This document shows positions 58,301-63,625 of a DNA stretch of 64,000 nt, piece by piece. How positions within the stretch are numbered: the stretch's first letter is position 1; the number at the start of each line of letters is the position of its first letter. Origin of the DNA: Erythrocercus mccallii (taxonomy: Eukaryota; Chordata; Aves; Passeriformes; Dicruridae); contig VZRG01001069.1 of assembly GCA_013397435.1 (NCBI GenBank), forward strand, positions 63,159-127,158, in the 5' to 3' direction. The translations under genes and the position numbers were made by a program. Under the pieces are notes generated by a model. The model searched no databases, was not told where the DNA came from, and was given only the letters and a program-made list of their open reading frames with translations.

Positions 58301-60021
58301 CTGTGACATGAGTAGAGTTACAAAAATGCATTTTAGCAAGCTATTTTAAGATGTATTTTAATTGTTGTATGTCATGAGGGCTTTGTATTTATTTGACATC
58401 ATTCTGATGAATAATCATTCTTTTATTGGCTCTTTCTGTTTTTAAGAGAGAGCGGAGTTTTTCCTTTGTCTCTGTTCTTTTTGTGTCTATAAGGCATTTG
58501 TCTCCTGCTTGGCTTGGATGCAAACAAGTGAACTTTCAAAACTTTCTTTTGTTGCTGAATTTTGGCATGGACAGAAAACTCCATTGGGTGGTGTGCAAGT
58601 TACTAGGGCCAACTTCTGTCAAGGACATCAGATCCATGAATGGAATGGTGAAAGCATTTAATTTTAGATTCTTTTAATAATTCTGAGCTCCTATTAGAAA
58701 CCATATGAGCACAGATGAACTCTACCAGAATTTAGCTCAGTAACTATAGTTTAATTATGACAAAAATTAATGTATTCATGGTGGCATATTTCATGAATCT
58801 GTAAATGGAGGATGGTTCTTAGCTTTCAATGGAAGAGCCAGGCTCTCACTAGGTCTGTAATTATTTAATACACTTTGCTAAGAAGGAATGGAAAAGGAAA
58901 TTATTTTATATTTTAATTCTAAATGAGATATTACTAGGCTTTTAACCATACCTTTTCCTTGTAAAGCTATATATTAAATGCAGAATTGAATTGTCTGTCG
59001 CTCTCAATGCAAAGTTCTTGATTTATGGTTTTCTTTTGTTCAAATACTCCTTATTCAAATATTGAAGAGGAAATTTACTGTGTTACTCAGCTTGAATAGT
59101 TACCTTTTAAAAACATTTTTGATTACCAAAGTGTTTGGTTTTACTTTTGCTCAGTTTCTGTATGTAACTTTTAAGCATCTGGTTCCCTGAATGGAATTTG
59201 CAAACTCAAATTAGATCCTTAATTTTCATGGGCACTGTAAGGAGAATGTCATTTGGGAGCCAGGGGTGACAGTCAACTGTACAGATGACTTTGCTCTTTT
59301 TTTAAAACGTGGGTTAGAGGACACAGTACACTAACAGTGTACGTAGAACATTCACTTGGGAAGTATGGCAAGCCTGAGTGGTTGCAGAGGATCAAGATTT
59401 GCATTTCTTCCTGCTGAGTAAGTCGGGCACTTGGAGGTGAATGAAAGATCTGAAAGGCCTCTTTGAGCAGAGCCTAGAAACCAGCAGTCAGCCTTGTGCA
59501 TACAGCTCCCTGTTGGACCTAATGGTTTAAGAGTAGGTCCCTGTGTGCTGAAGTGCTGATAGGTACTGGGGAGACAGTGGAAGCTGTGGTACTCTTGTTG
59601 GGGTTTTAGGTACTTGGGTAGCATGCAAGTGTCTTCTGGACTGTCTTCTTCAGAAGAGGGCCTGAAATAAAGCCTGAGAATGCTTTTCATGTGATCAAAA
59701 TTCTCTAAATTTTGTTGTCCAGTTGTCTGAAGCAACCTATGGCTATATCTGCTACAGAATTAGATAACCTGTAATTGTTAATGGCGTATTATTTTGAAAG
59801 TGAAAAACATTAACCAAATTAAAGATAACAGACAGACATAAATAACCCTAGAAATGAATTCAACTATTCCATAGAAAAGGAATGAGAATCCAGATGCCTT
59901 TTTCTTTTAATTTAGTTCAGTCATGAGTTGGGTCTGTAAAATAATGGCTGTGTACAGTTTGTTTCAGGGGGAAGCTGGCTTAGTAGGTGCTCCTGGAAAA
60001 CTCAGTTTTATTGACTCCAAG
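1259..60021 (+). CDS. COL19A1: Collagen alpha-1(XIX) chain, N-terminal part (spliced, 10 coding exons, 3' incomplete)
   Basis: Type XIX collagen is a secreted, FACIT-like homotrimeric collagen found near basement membranes; in mammals it is linked to smooth and skeletal muscle and to synapse development. Ten exons joined at GT-AG sites give 348 residues in one frame. Residues 1 to about 24 are a signal peptide. About 48-235 form a thrombospondin N-terminal-like (laminin-G type) domain with the motifs GLPEEYS (95-101) and FDRQWHKLGIS (167-177). Cysteines lie at 34, 70, 76, 189, 232, 242, 243, 250, 285 and 287. Gly-X-Y sequence starts at residue 292 with GEAGLPG. Exon order, the WHKLG block, the CCEIS motif and the PNK-GEAGLPG junction agree with my memory of human COL19A1, and less well with other FACIT collagens (types IX, XII, XIV, XVI, XXI). 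The chain is cut by the window edge, not by a mutation. Recognition is from memory, not a search. Confidence 0.93.
2650..2666. repeat. Poly-T tract
   Basis: An uninterrupted run of T followed by CCC, directly visible in the sequence. It is a simple repeat within intron 2 with no associated gene. Confidence 0.9.
4445..5215 (-). mobile_element. CR1 LINE fragment, reverse orientation
   Basis: Read on the + strand, this shows the familiar reverse-complement CR1 3' region: a phrase on a damaged lead (CCAGGGATGGGG), GGGCAACCTGTTCCAGTG, then TCCAGGCTGAA, CTGCTGGCCATGCTTCTTT and GCCCAGGATATGATTGGC, then the more internal block CCTTGCAGAAATCCAG. The order agrees with chicken CR1 consensus as I remember it. 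The 148-codon open frame at 4283-4729 is only a reading of this antisense repeat. Many substitutions and the ragged right end make it an old, inactive copy. Confidence 0.88.
9231..9305 (+). CDS. COL19A1: COL19A1 exon 3: cysteine-bearing linker (residues 31-55)
   Basis: 75 nt, entered in phase 1 and left in phase 1; acceptor TTGAAG, donor CAG|GTAAAT. It encodes the linker between signal peptide and laminin-G-like domain, beginning GAVCPLMK (cysteine at residue 34). In the human protein, as I recall it, the equivalent position also has a Cys-Pro pair, followed by a divergent stretch and the same entry into GFDL. This is the least conserved of the coding exons, so homology rests mainly on the Cys-Pro, the exon phase and its place just 500 bp before exon 4. 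Confidence 0.85.
9306..9805 (+). other. COL19A1: Intron 3 of COL19A1 (500 bp)
   Basis: Short AT-rich intron between exons 3 and 4, ending CTATTTTACAG. I see no repeat or other element in it. The 73-codon open frame from 9403 has no recognisable content. Confidence 0.9.
9806..9905 (+). CDS. COL19A1: COL19A1 exon 4: start of thrombospondin N-terminal-like domain (residues 56-89)
   Basis: 100 nt, entered in phase 1 and left in phase 2; acceptor TTTTACAG, donor GAG|GTAAGA (near consensus). It encodes GFDLAESFSLRQ, then two cysteines (70 and 76) around GGEKI, then FKLGSAPLIRDT. The FKLGSA-LIRDT block is nearly identical to human COL19A1 as remembered. This is the first beta-strand region of the laminin-G fold; the paired cysteines are conserved in the human chain and may form a disulfide. 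Confidence 0.93.
11592..11611. repeat. 20-base poly-T run
   Basis: Counted directly: 20 consecutive T between AAAGC and GGCTTT. It could be a slippage-prone homopolymer or the reversed tail of an old retroposed sequence, but no retroposed body was recognised next to it. Confidence 0.92.
18320..18485 (+). mobile_element. CR1 LINE 3' fragment, forward
   Basis: Diverged forward CR1 3' region. It shows a CR1-type phrase around CTATCCCTGGAAGT, then GTGGTGCTAGGTTGGACT, then GGTGATCTTGAAAGTCTTTT, in the usual order near the element's end. The terminal octamer repeats are lost. Confidence 0.75.
19548..19640 (+). mobile_element. CR1 LINE 3' end, forward
   Basis: Short forward copy of the CR1 3' terminus: GTGATCCTGCATGGGGGTTG, then GATGACCTCCAGAAGT and CCTTCCAACCTC, finishing in the diagnostic terminal repeats ATTCTGTGGTTCTGTGATT (19621-19639). 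Only about 90 bp survive, which is typical 5' truncation. Confidence 0.88.
24463..24491. repeat. Perfect 11-bp inverted repeat (hairpin)
   Basis: TGACATATACC at 24463-24473 and its exact reverse complement GGTATATGTCA at 24481-24491, separated by 7 bases. The flanking bases do not pair, so the stem is limited to 11 bp. No transposon or RNA family was recognised around it. Confidence 0.85.
25355..25386. repeat. Two-copy 16-bp tandem repeat
   Basis: The unit GCCAGCTGAGGCCTCT at 25355-25370 is followed at once by GCCAGCTGAGGCCTCA at 25371-25386, with a single difference in the last base. It is a simple local duplication inside intron 4. Confidence 0.9.
29211..29412 (-). mobile_element. CR1 LINE fragment, reverse
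   Basis: Diverged reverse-strand CR1 piece. The diagnostic stretch is TATCCAGCTGTGTTTTGAAA, followed by CTCTCCATGGATGGGGATT and a CCACAAACCTCT block. These correspond in order to the CR1 phrase that reads, on this strand, as a long variant of 'TCCAGCTGGGTTTTGA ... TCCATGGATGGAGACT ... CCACAACCTCT'. It lies about 330 bp before exon 5 and accounts for the 68-codon frame there. Confidence 0.72.
29747..29870 (+). CDS. COL19A1: COL19A1 exon 5: thrombospondin N-terminal-like domain (residues 89-130)
   Basis: 124 nt, entered in phase 2 and left in phase 0; acceptor CTGTTCCAG, donor GAG|GTTAGA (T at +3 makes it a weaker site). It encodes QVFPNGLPEEYSLVATFR, then a basic patch IRRNTKKER (108-116), then WYIWQVLNQYDTPE. 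The LPEEYS, RRN-KKERW and WQVLNQ blocks match human COL19A1 closely as remembered and are the core beta-sandwich of the laminin-G type fold. The basic patch may contribute to binding acidic glycans, by analogy with related domains; that is inference. Confidence 0.94.
29871..30270 (+). other. COL19A1: Intron 5 of COL19A1 (400 bp)
   Basis: Short AT-rich intron ending TTGCTTTCAG. No repeat or gene seen. Confidence 0.92.
30271..30546 (+). CDS. COL19A1: COL19A1 exon 6: main part of thrombospondin N-terminal-like domain (residues 131-222)
   Basis: 276 nt, 92 codons, phase 0 at both ends; acceptor TTTCAG, donor GAT|GTGAGT. It begins ISVLLDGTKKVVEYM and contains the family hallmark FDRQWHKLGIS (167-177). 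It then has SLYLDCNLIERKQTDEK with a conserved cysteine at 189, and ends TLIASRAADDKPVD (209-222). This is the largest coding exon in the window and the best evidence for COL19A1: nearly every block lines up with the human chain as remembered. The frame stays open past the donor, but the following intron sequence is not collagen-like. Confidence 0.96.
30547..32285 (+). other. COL19A1: Intron 6 of COL19A1 (1.7 kb)
   Basis: Noncoding; ends TTTCTTAATAG. Overlapping 68- and 99-codon open frames near 31314-31776 have no recognisable domain and are judged chance. No repeat recognised. Confidence 0.88.
32286..32366 (+). CDS. COL19A1: COL19A1 exon 7: end of laminin-G-like domain (residues 223-249)
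   Basis: 81 nt, 27 codons, phase 0 at both ends; donor TTG|GTAAGT is a strong consensus. It encodes IELHHIGVYCNSQL, with the cysteine at 232 expected to pair with Cys189 as in laminin-G type domains. It closes with a vicinal pair at 242-243 in CCEIS. The same CCEIS motif follows the domain in human COL19A1 as remembered. The extra cysteines may serve inter-chain linkage; that is inference. Confidence 0.94.
32367..34467 (+). other. COL19A1: Intron 7 of COL19A1 (2.1 kb)
   Basis: Noncoding; contains a short CR1 3' end at about 32822-32892 and otherwise nothing recognised. It ends TTTTTCTTGTAG. Confidence 0.88.
32822..32892 (+). mobile_element. CR1 LINE 3' end, forward
   Basis: About 70 bp: GTGGTAGGTTGATGGTTGGA, then CTTGATCCTACAGGTCT and TTTCAACCTTGATGATTCTA, which is the canonical CR1 3' terminus. 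A single ATTCTATG octamer remains at the end. Confidence 0.88.
34468..34593 (+). CDS. COL19A1: COL19A1 exon 8: cysteine-bearing hinge before the triple helix (residues 250-291)
   Basis: 126 nt, 42 codons, phase 0 at both ends; acceptor TTCTTGTAG, donor AAA|GTATAA (weaker than consensus). It encodes a Ser/Thr-rich linker starting with CPHEER and containing VTVHASK. It ends with closely spaced cysteines 285 and 287 in RCYCFPNK. The human chain as remembered has the same plan (CPEQ start, VTAHASK middle, QCQCIPNK end). Paired cysteines just before a collagenous domain usually cross-link the three chains. The middle has diverged, as expected for an unstructured linker. Confidence 0.92.
34594..35067 (+). 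other. COL19A1: Intron 8 of COL19A1 (474 bp)
   Basis: Short AT-rich intron with no recognised element. It ends TTTTAAAATCAG. Confidence 0.9.
35068..35130 (+). CDS. COL19A1: COL19A1 exon 9: first Gly-X-Y exon (residues 292-312)
   Basis: 63 nt, 21 codons, phase 0; donor AAG|GTAAAA. Seven perfect Gly-X-Y triplets, starting GEAGLPG and ending QKGEKGEK. Proline in the Y position of GLP triplets is expected to be hydroxylated, and Lys in Y (QK, EK) may be hydroxylysine. The exon starts with a complete Gly codon and its length is a multiple of nine, which is typical of collagen genes. This opens the N-terminal collagenous subdomain. Confidence 0.95.
39754..40170 (+). mobile_element. Truncated LTR of an avian ERVL-class endogenous retrovirus
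   Basis: The order of short phrases (GCCCTGGTTTAG near the left end, TATGTTTTGGATTTGTGCTG, GAAACAGGGTTGATA, GCCAAGCAGTGCTTGCACAG, GTCAAGGCCTTTTCTGCT, AGGAGGCTGGGGGTGCACA, AAAGGGATATTCCATA) agrees with a widespread bird ERVL LTR as I remember it. A decayed TATA-type motif, TACATAAAG, lies at 40042-40050. Similarity stops at about 40170, just after GCCTGCCCATGAGAAG, so the downstream part of the LTR is missing. There is no second LTR in the window and no recognisable gag, pol or env, so this is a broken solo LTR with no coding capacity. Confidence 0.8.
40471..40573. repeat. AT-rich tandem/palindromic tract
   Basis: A run of TATATACATTA-like units (40490-40536) leads straight into a near-perfect palindrome, with 15-bp arms at 40539-40553 and 40555-40569 around a single C. 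Such sequence can extrude as a cruciform and is prone to slippage. Confidence 0.85.
41008..41442 (+). mobile_element. CR1 LINE 3' fragment with internal deletion, forward
   Basis: It starts with the CR1 internal phrase ATGGTCTGGGTGAGGGGATT followed by GAGTACATGCTCAGTAAG. It then jumps at about 41057 to the later CR1 block TTTAGGCTGGAGAAAAGAAG and continues through GGCCTCAAGCTCTGC, TGGAATGAGTTGCCCGGGGA, GGCATTCAAGAAACAGCTGG, TTGGACTTGATGGTCTTAGA and a final TATGATTCTGAT. The part between the two blocks, which normally spans several hundred bases, is missing. Open frames here are repeat-derived. Confidence 0.9.
42169..42222 (+). CDS. COL19A1: COL19A1 exon 10: Gly-X-Y exon (residues 313-330)
   Basis: 54 nt, the classic collagen exon length, phase 0; acceptor TTTTGTAG, donor AAG|GTATGA. 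Six perfect Gly-X-Y triplets, from GEMGVKGPDG to LPGEK. It joins exon 9 without breaking the Gly repeat. I do not find an obvious one-to-one human partner by memory, which is normal for short triple-helical exons outside interruptions. Confidence 0.92.
43080..43475 (+). mobile_element. Ancient L3/CR1-like LINE 3' fragment, forward
   Basis: A diverged piece with the layout of ancient amniote L3-type LINEs as I remember them: GGAATTATAGATCAAGGAAAA (compare a GGAATCTTGGAGTC-type block), AACAGTGTTTAGGAATTA, ATAAATCCATCTGTATTATG, TTGAATGATGTATACAGTTC, TGGTTCTCACATCTCA and AAAAGATTCAGAGGTGTCAA. The block that normally follows CATCTCA is replaced by an AAT microsatellite. The left limit is vague. 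It is far more decayed than the bird CR1 copies nearby, so the insertion is older. Confidence 0.65.
43354..43388. repeat. AAT/ATAATA microsatellite
   Basis: Visible run of AATAT and AAT units, about 35 bp, inside the old LINE piece. Unit variation (AATAT alternating with AAT) suggests an imperfect, long-standing microsatellite. Confidence 0.92.
44605..44772 (+). mobile_element. CR1 LINE 3' end, forward
   Basis: Short forward CR1 terminus: CTGTCTGAGTTGGAGAAGTA, TTTGGACAACATCTTCAGGC, CACAGGGTGGGATTCTTGGG, GTTCTGTGCAGGGCCAGGAA, CTGGACTTGAATATTTCTAT and final CATATTCTATGAT. It belongs to the CR1 subtype whose end contains 'GGGATTCTTGGGGT'. Confidence 0.82.
47036..47350 (+). mobile_element. CR1 LINE 3' fragment, forward
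   Basis: Forward CR1 end: CCTTTTACACGGGCAGATAG, GGGGAATGGTTTTAAAC, CATGTCAGGAAGAAATTCTT, CACTGGAACAGGTTGCCCAG, CCATTCCTGGAAGTGTTCAA, GGTCAGGTTGCATGGGGTCC, AACCTGGTCTAGTGGGTGAC and terminal TTTCTATGACTCTATGATC. The terminal octamers are still readable, so this is a comparatively well-preserved copy. Confidence 0.92.
47935..48282 (+). mobile_element. CR1 LINE 3' fragment, forward
   Basis: Second forward CR1 copy about 600 bp after the previous one, of a different subtype: GACTCCCTCCAAATACCTGA, GAGGAGATTGTAGTGAGGAT, CTCTCCCAGGTAATAAGTG, AGGGTGATTAGGCATTGGAA, CAGGCTGTTCAGGGAAGTGG, TTAATGGTTGGACTCAATCC and AACGATTCTATGG. Part of the middle is degraded. Confidence 0.9.
48522..48625. repeat. Dispersed duplication, copy 1
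   Basis: About 104 bp that recur at 48969-49087 in the same orientation. The first 69 bases differ at only 4 positions and the last 27 at one, while the middle differs by small insertions. No known transposon recognised. Confidence 0.88.
48969..49087. repeat. Dispersed duplication, copy 2
   Basis: Direct repeat of 48522-48625, 447 bp downstream. This copy is longer because its middle carries a threefold ATTCATAGTATAC-like unit (ATTCATAGTATAC, ATTCACAGTATAC, ATTCATAG). The duplication must predate this local expansion or the corresponding loss in copy 1. Confidence 0.88.
54825..54880. repeat. Two-copy tandem repeat, 31-bp period
   Basis: TCATATCTGTTAAACATTGA starts at 54825 and recurs as TCATATCTGGTTAAACATTG from 54856, one extra G in the second copy. 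It is a short local duplication. Confidence 0.85.
55841..55879. repeat. Polypurine A/G tract
   Basis: An uninterrupted run of A and G (AAGAAAAAAGGGG followed by AAAAAAGAAAAGAAG and more A). Low-complexity sequence with no gene. Confidence 0.88.
57481..57515. repeat. T-rich / GT-rich low-complexity tract
   Basis: A T run followed by GTGCGTGTTTGTGCGCGTG. The alternating purine-pyrimidine part is typical of decayed GT microsatellites. Confidence 0.8.
59968..60021 (+). CDS. COL19A1: COL19A1 exon 11: probable collagen exon with non-Gly-X-Y tail (residues 331-348)
   Basis: 54 nt, phase 0; acceptor TTTGTTTCAG preceded by pyrimidines, donor AAG|GTAGAA. It starts GEAGLVGAPGK, which is good Gly-X-Y and continues exon 10 in frame, but the last seven residues read LSFIDSK without glycine at the repeat position. 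The 54-nt length, both splice sites and the frame support a real exon. The tail would be a short interruption of the triple helix, something type XIX collagen has many of, but I do not recall one at this place in the human chain. A different donor or an avian-specific change are alternatives. Confidence 0.7.
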
Positions 60022-61429
60022 GTAGAAGAGAAACCAAACAAATACCCAAACAAACAAAGAAAAGTTTCATTCTAACCATTTACAGACTCAAAATCCTTTT
60101 TACCAGCTGCCCAGTATCTACATAAATGGCACTTGAATAACATATCCTGTTTCTGAGTTATTAAATGTGACAGAGGAACTTTACTATTGGCTTCTCTTTC
60201 AAAAGATTAAGGACATGTGGTGCTGGGGTATAGACCTGCCTAGCAGTATTATTTTGCATAAAATGTACAGGTGTTTTCAAGTACAAGATTATAGATACAA
60301 AAATTTGAAATTTGCGAGTCTTAAGATCTCAGCAAAATGAGATGAGGAGCAGCACTTCTTCCACTTTTCCATTTTAATCTTTTGCTCCTTTACAGAAGTG
60401 GAATACTCTAGGAAGGCCAGAACTTGCAAAAAGTTTTTGCAAAATATTTATTATAGACCTTGCTGGTAATACTTGTGAAACTTGCCTCTTTTCATGGTCA
60501 GGATTTTTGTTGATTGCAGATGCTTTTAATGGCAAATATTTGGAATAAAAGCTTAATGTCTGTCCAGCTAATAACTTTTAGAAAATTGTAGGGGAAACAG
60601 TTCTGCTGCTTCAACAAAATAAGAGACCCCCACAAACAATTCCCCATTATTTTGTTGTTATTAAAATTTCAAGAAAATGTTCTGCAACATGATCTGGATG
60701 CAATTTGTGTATCTTTAGGGCAGACACTTCGGGTAATATAGCACAGGGGGAAGGAAGGAACTTATTTTCTGCAGACAAGGTAGTCAACATTTTGTTCAGC
60801 AACAAGATTACCACAGTCTACCAAATTCTACATTCAAAGCCAGGATCTCACTAACTTGTACTGTAGGCATATTTAAAACACTGAAAATCAGATCAGCAAT
60901 CCTGCAGTGAGTATCAGGACAAGCAATCAATGATTGTCCATGAAAAACTTGTGTGAAATGTTTTGCTTTACTTAATATGAGTATTTTGCCACACAAAGGA
61001 GAATTTAAGTCAATCACATAAGTGGTACTTTTTAAATTTCACTTTGTTACTTCTGCAGCATTTGAATTTTTTGAAGTAAGTTAACAGTGGCTAATACTGT
61101 TTTTATACTGTCAAGCAGAAATTTCCGAAACTTCTTTAGTTACATTTTGTTATATTTCTTGTTATCTCTAATTTGGAATGTTTGGGGTTTTAAATTCAAA
61201 TATGTGCAAAAAATCTGGGCTATTTCTGAAACATAAGGCATTGTTGATCAGGGAAGAACATTGGTACAGGGAAGAACTGACTTGTTGAACAGCAACATTG
61301 CCGAAAATGATGGGGAGGTAGACACAAGACTGAATTATGAGCTCCTACTGGAATATAATAAACCATATATTGGACTATATAATTAAAATTGCACCTAGCG
61401 GATTAGAGGGAGATATTTTCACTTCTTTG

Positions 61430-63430
61430 CTTGGTGGTGCTGCACCTGGTATGCTGTATCATGCCTGGGGGAGTCCTCCACCCTCACTTCCACAAGAGAT
61501 GTGGAAAAACCAGAGTGGGTCCAGCAGGGAATTAGTTTGTTTTCAGAAGCCTAGGAAAAAAGACATCTGAGGAGAGTTTCAAGGAGAAAAAATGTTTGAG
61601 TCTGGCAAAGAGGAAGCCAAGGAATGATTGAAACTATCCTGCAAATCTGAGGAGCCCAGCTGGTTAATCTTTAAGGACAGCTTCCTAAAATCCCAAGAAC
61701 ACTCCATGTTATGCAGGGAGTTGAGTGAGTATGGCAGAAGGCCAGAATGGATGAAGAAGACACTTCTGACTGACCTCAGACAGAAAAGAAAGTAAACAGT
61801 GGAAACATGGGCAAGCTACCCAGTAGGAACATAGAAACACTGCCAGAGCATGTGGAGTTAGGAAACCAGAAACTTATCTGGAATTGCAACTAATTAAGAG
61901 AGTTTTAAGGGCACCACGAAGGCCTTCTGTTAAGTGCATCCATAGCAAAAACAAAGCTGAATAAAACGTAGACCTGCTGCTTAATGGGGTGGGGGATGTG
62001 GAAAAGGCTGAGAAAAACCAATTCTTTTTTCACCCTGTTTTTTTCTCTAGTAAGTTTTGCCCTCAGACCTCCCAATTTATTTAAGCATGTTAGCAGAGAG
62101 TGTGATGATGAACCACTGGCCAGCAAAGCAGAAGAGAGCACTTAAGCTACTTGGATGCTTGCAAGATATCAAACATTATGCATCAAAGGGTGCTGGGGCA
62201 GGTGACTGATGTCACTGCAGGGTTGCCCTCTGTCATTATCAAAAAATTATTATTACTAGGGAAGGTCACTGATGACTGGAAACAAGCAAACATCATGTCT
62301 GTCTTAAGAAGGATCCATTGAACTTCAGGGCAGTCACTCCCACCTCTGTCCCTGGAAAAATTATGTAGCAAATCCTGGAAGGTATGTCTGAACAGAGGAA
62401 GGACTAGAAGGTCACTGCGAACAGCCAGTGTGGATTTACCAAGGACAAATCACACTGACCAACCTGACTGCCCAGCTAATAAAATGACTGTCAGTGCGGA
62501 TTAGGGTAGAGCAGTGGATGTTGTATACCTTGATTTCAGCCAGGCTTTTGGCATAGTCTTCAGACATATAATTACTCTAGAATCTGTGAGATTCTGACTG
62601 GATAAATGACCAACAGAGTAAGTAGAAGATTGCGGTCAAAGGTGGAATGATGCTATGCAGTCTGACTGCTACCTAACAACAAGTGTCATACCCCATGAGG
62701 CAATACTGGATAATATTTAGTGTCCTTATTAATAAGGTGGCTGATGGGGTTCTCAGCAAGTTCAAGGATGTTATCAAACGCACGGTAGTAGTCAGTGCAC
62801 TGGAAGGTAGGACATAGGTAGAGTAGAACCATATTCTCAGCATGCTGGAGAAATGAGCTATCACAGAACTCTTGAAGTTAAGCAAAGGAAAACATGAGGG
62901 CCTGCCTCTGAGAAGGAATACCCTCATGCCACAGCACAGGTCAGATGCCAAATTTCTAGAAAGCAGCTCTACTGAAAAGAAGCTGGGAGTTCTGCTGGAT
63001 GCCCTTTGTTTGAATAAGGCCAAAGGCATCTTGGGCTGCCTTAGCAGATGCATGTCCAGCAGACCAGGAGGAGCAATTGATTGGTGAGTGAGACCACATC
63101 TGTAGTTCTGCATCCACTTTGGAGCTTCCTGGAGAGGATAAGGAGCAATTCTTTGGACTGAGTCCAGTGGAGGCCCACCAAGATGGCCAGGACTTGAAGC
63201 CCATGATGTAAGAGGGGAGGCTGAGGGAGCAGGGCTTGTTCAGCCTTAAGGTGAGATGATTTGGAAAGTGGTCGGTGGTGTGCAGACTCATTGCTGACTG
63301 TAAGTACTGGGTGTGTGTGGAAAAGCCAGAGTCAGACTCCTATCAGAGGTGTACAATGAAAGGATGAGAGGCAATGAATACAAGCTAAAATTAGAGAAAT
63401 GTTGGCTCCACCTCAGAATAATTTTCATAT
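61430..63430 (+). mobile_element. 5'-truncated CR1 LINE remnant, about 2 kb, forward
   Basis: The longest transposon copy in the window. From about 62240 the CR1 order is clear: GGAAGGTCACTGATGACTGG, CCACCTCTGTCCCTGG, CCAGTGTGGATTTACCAAGG, GGTAGAGCAGTGGATGTTGT, ACCTTGATTTCAGCCAGGCT, CATGCTGGAGAAATGAGC, TGCTGGATGCCC, CATCTTGGGCTGCCTTAGCA, TTTGGAGCTTCCTGGAGAGG, CAGACTCCTATCAGAGGTGT and AGAGGCAATGAATACAAGCT. The first part carries the C-terminal end of the reverse transcriptase region, now full of stops and frameshifts, so it cannot be active. The region before 61620 is assigned with less certainty. The terminal octamers are absent. Confidence 0.85.
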
Positions 63431-63548
63431 AATGAATTTGGGATTGAGTAAAAACTCAAATGGGAAAACTAAATGAAGAAAACACTTCCATGAATTTTTT
63501 AGAATAAATGTTAGCTGTGTTGTGTGTCCAGCACTTGGGGAAGAATGG

Positions 63549-63625
63549 GAATCATAGAACAACCCAGGCTGGAAGGGGCCTCAAAAGAATATCTGACACA
63601 ACTTTTTGCAAAAAGGAAACTATAT
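63549..63625 (-). mobile_element. CR1 LINE 3' end, reverse
   Basis: Read on + it begins GGAATCATAGAACAACCCAG, then GCTGGAAGGGGCCTCAAAAG, the reverse complement of a CR1 3' terminus. It lies about 120 bp after the end of the forward CR1, so the two sit tail to tail. Similarity fades after about 63625. Confidence 0.82.

Larger units (their letters stand above)
42223..59967 (+). other. COL19A1: Intron 10 of COL19A1 (17.7 kb)
   Basis: Noncoding. The left half carries a LINE cluster, all forward: an old L3-like piece at 43.1-43.5 kb and CR1 pieces at 44.6, 47.0 and 47.9 kb. A dispersed duplication follows at 48.5/49.0 kb. From about 49.1 kb to the end I recognise no transposon, only small simple repeats (54825-54880, 55841-55879, 57481-57515). 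I found no further in-frame collagen exon. Confidence 0.83.

Noticed and set aside
58265..58310. Possible exon after ACAG at 58273 (reads A-G-A-G-K-K)
   Set aside because: Gly spacing does not continue, no donor at a suitable distance, and the frame is not collagenous.
59352..59735. 127-codon minus-strand open frame just before exon 11
   Set aside because: No known motif, no splice-supported partner, ordinary intronic composition with a low stop density. A protein search and conservation check could reopen it.
62673..63291. 146- and 111-codon minus-strand frames
   Set aside because: They are antisense readings of the forward CR1 remnant.
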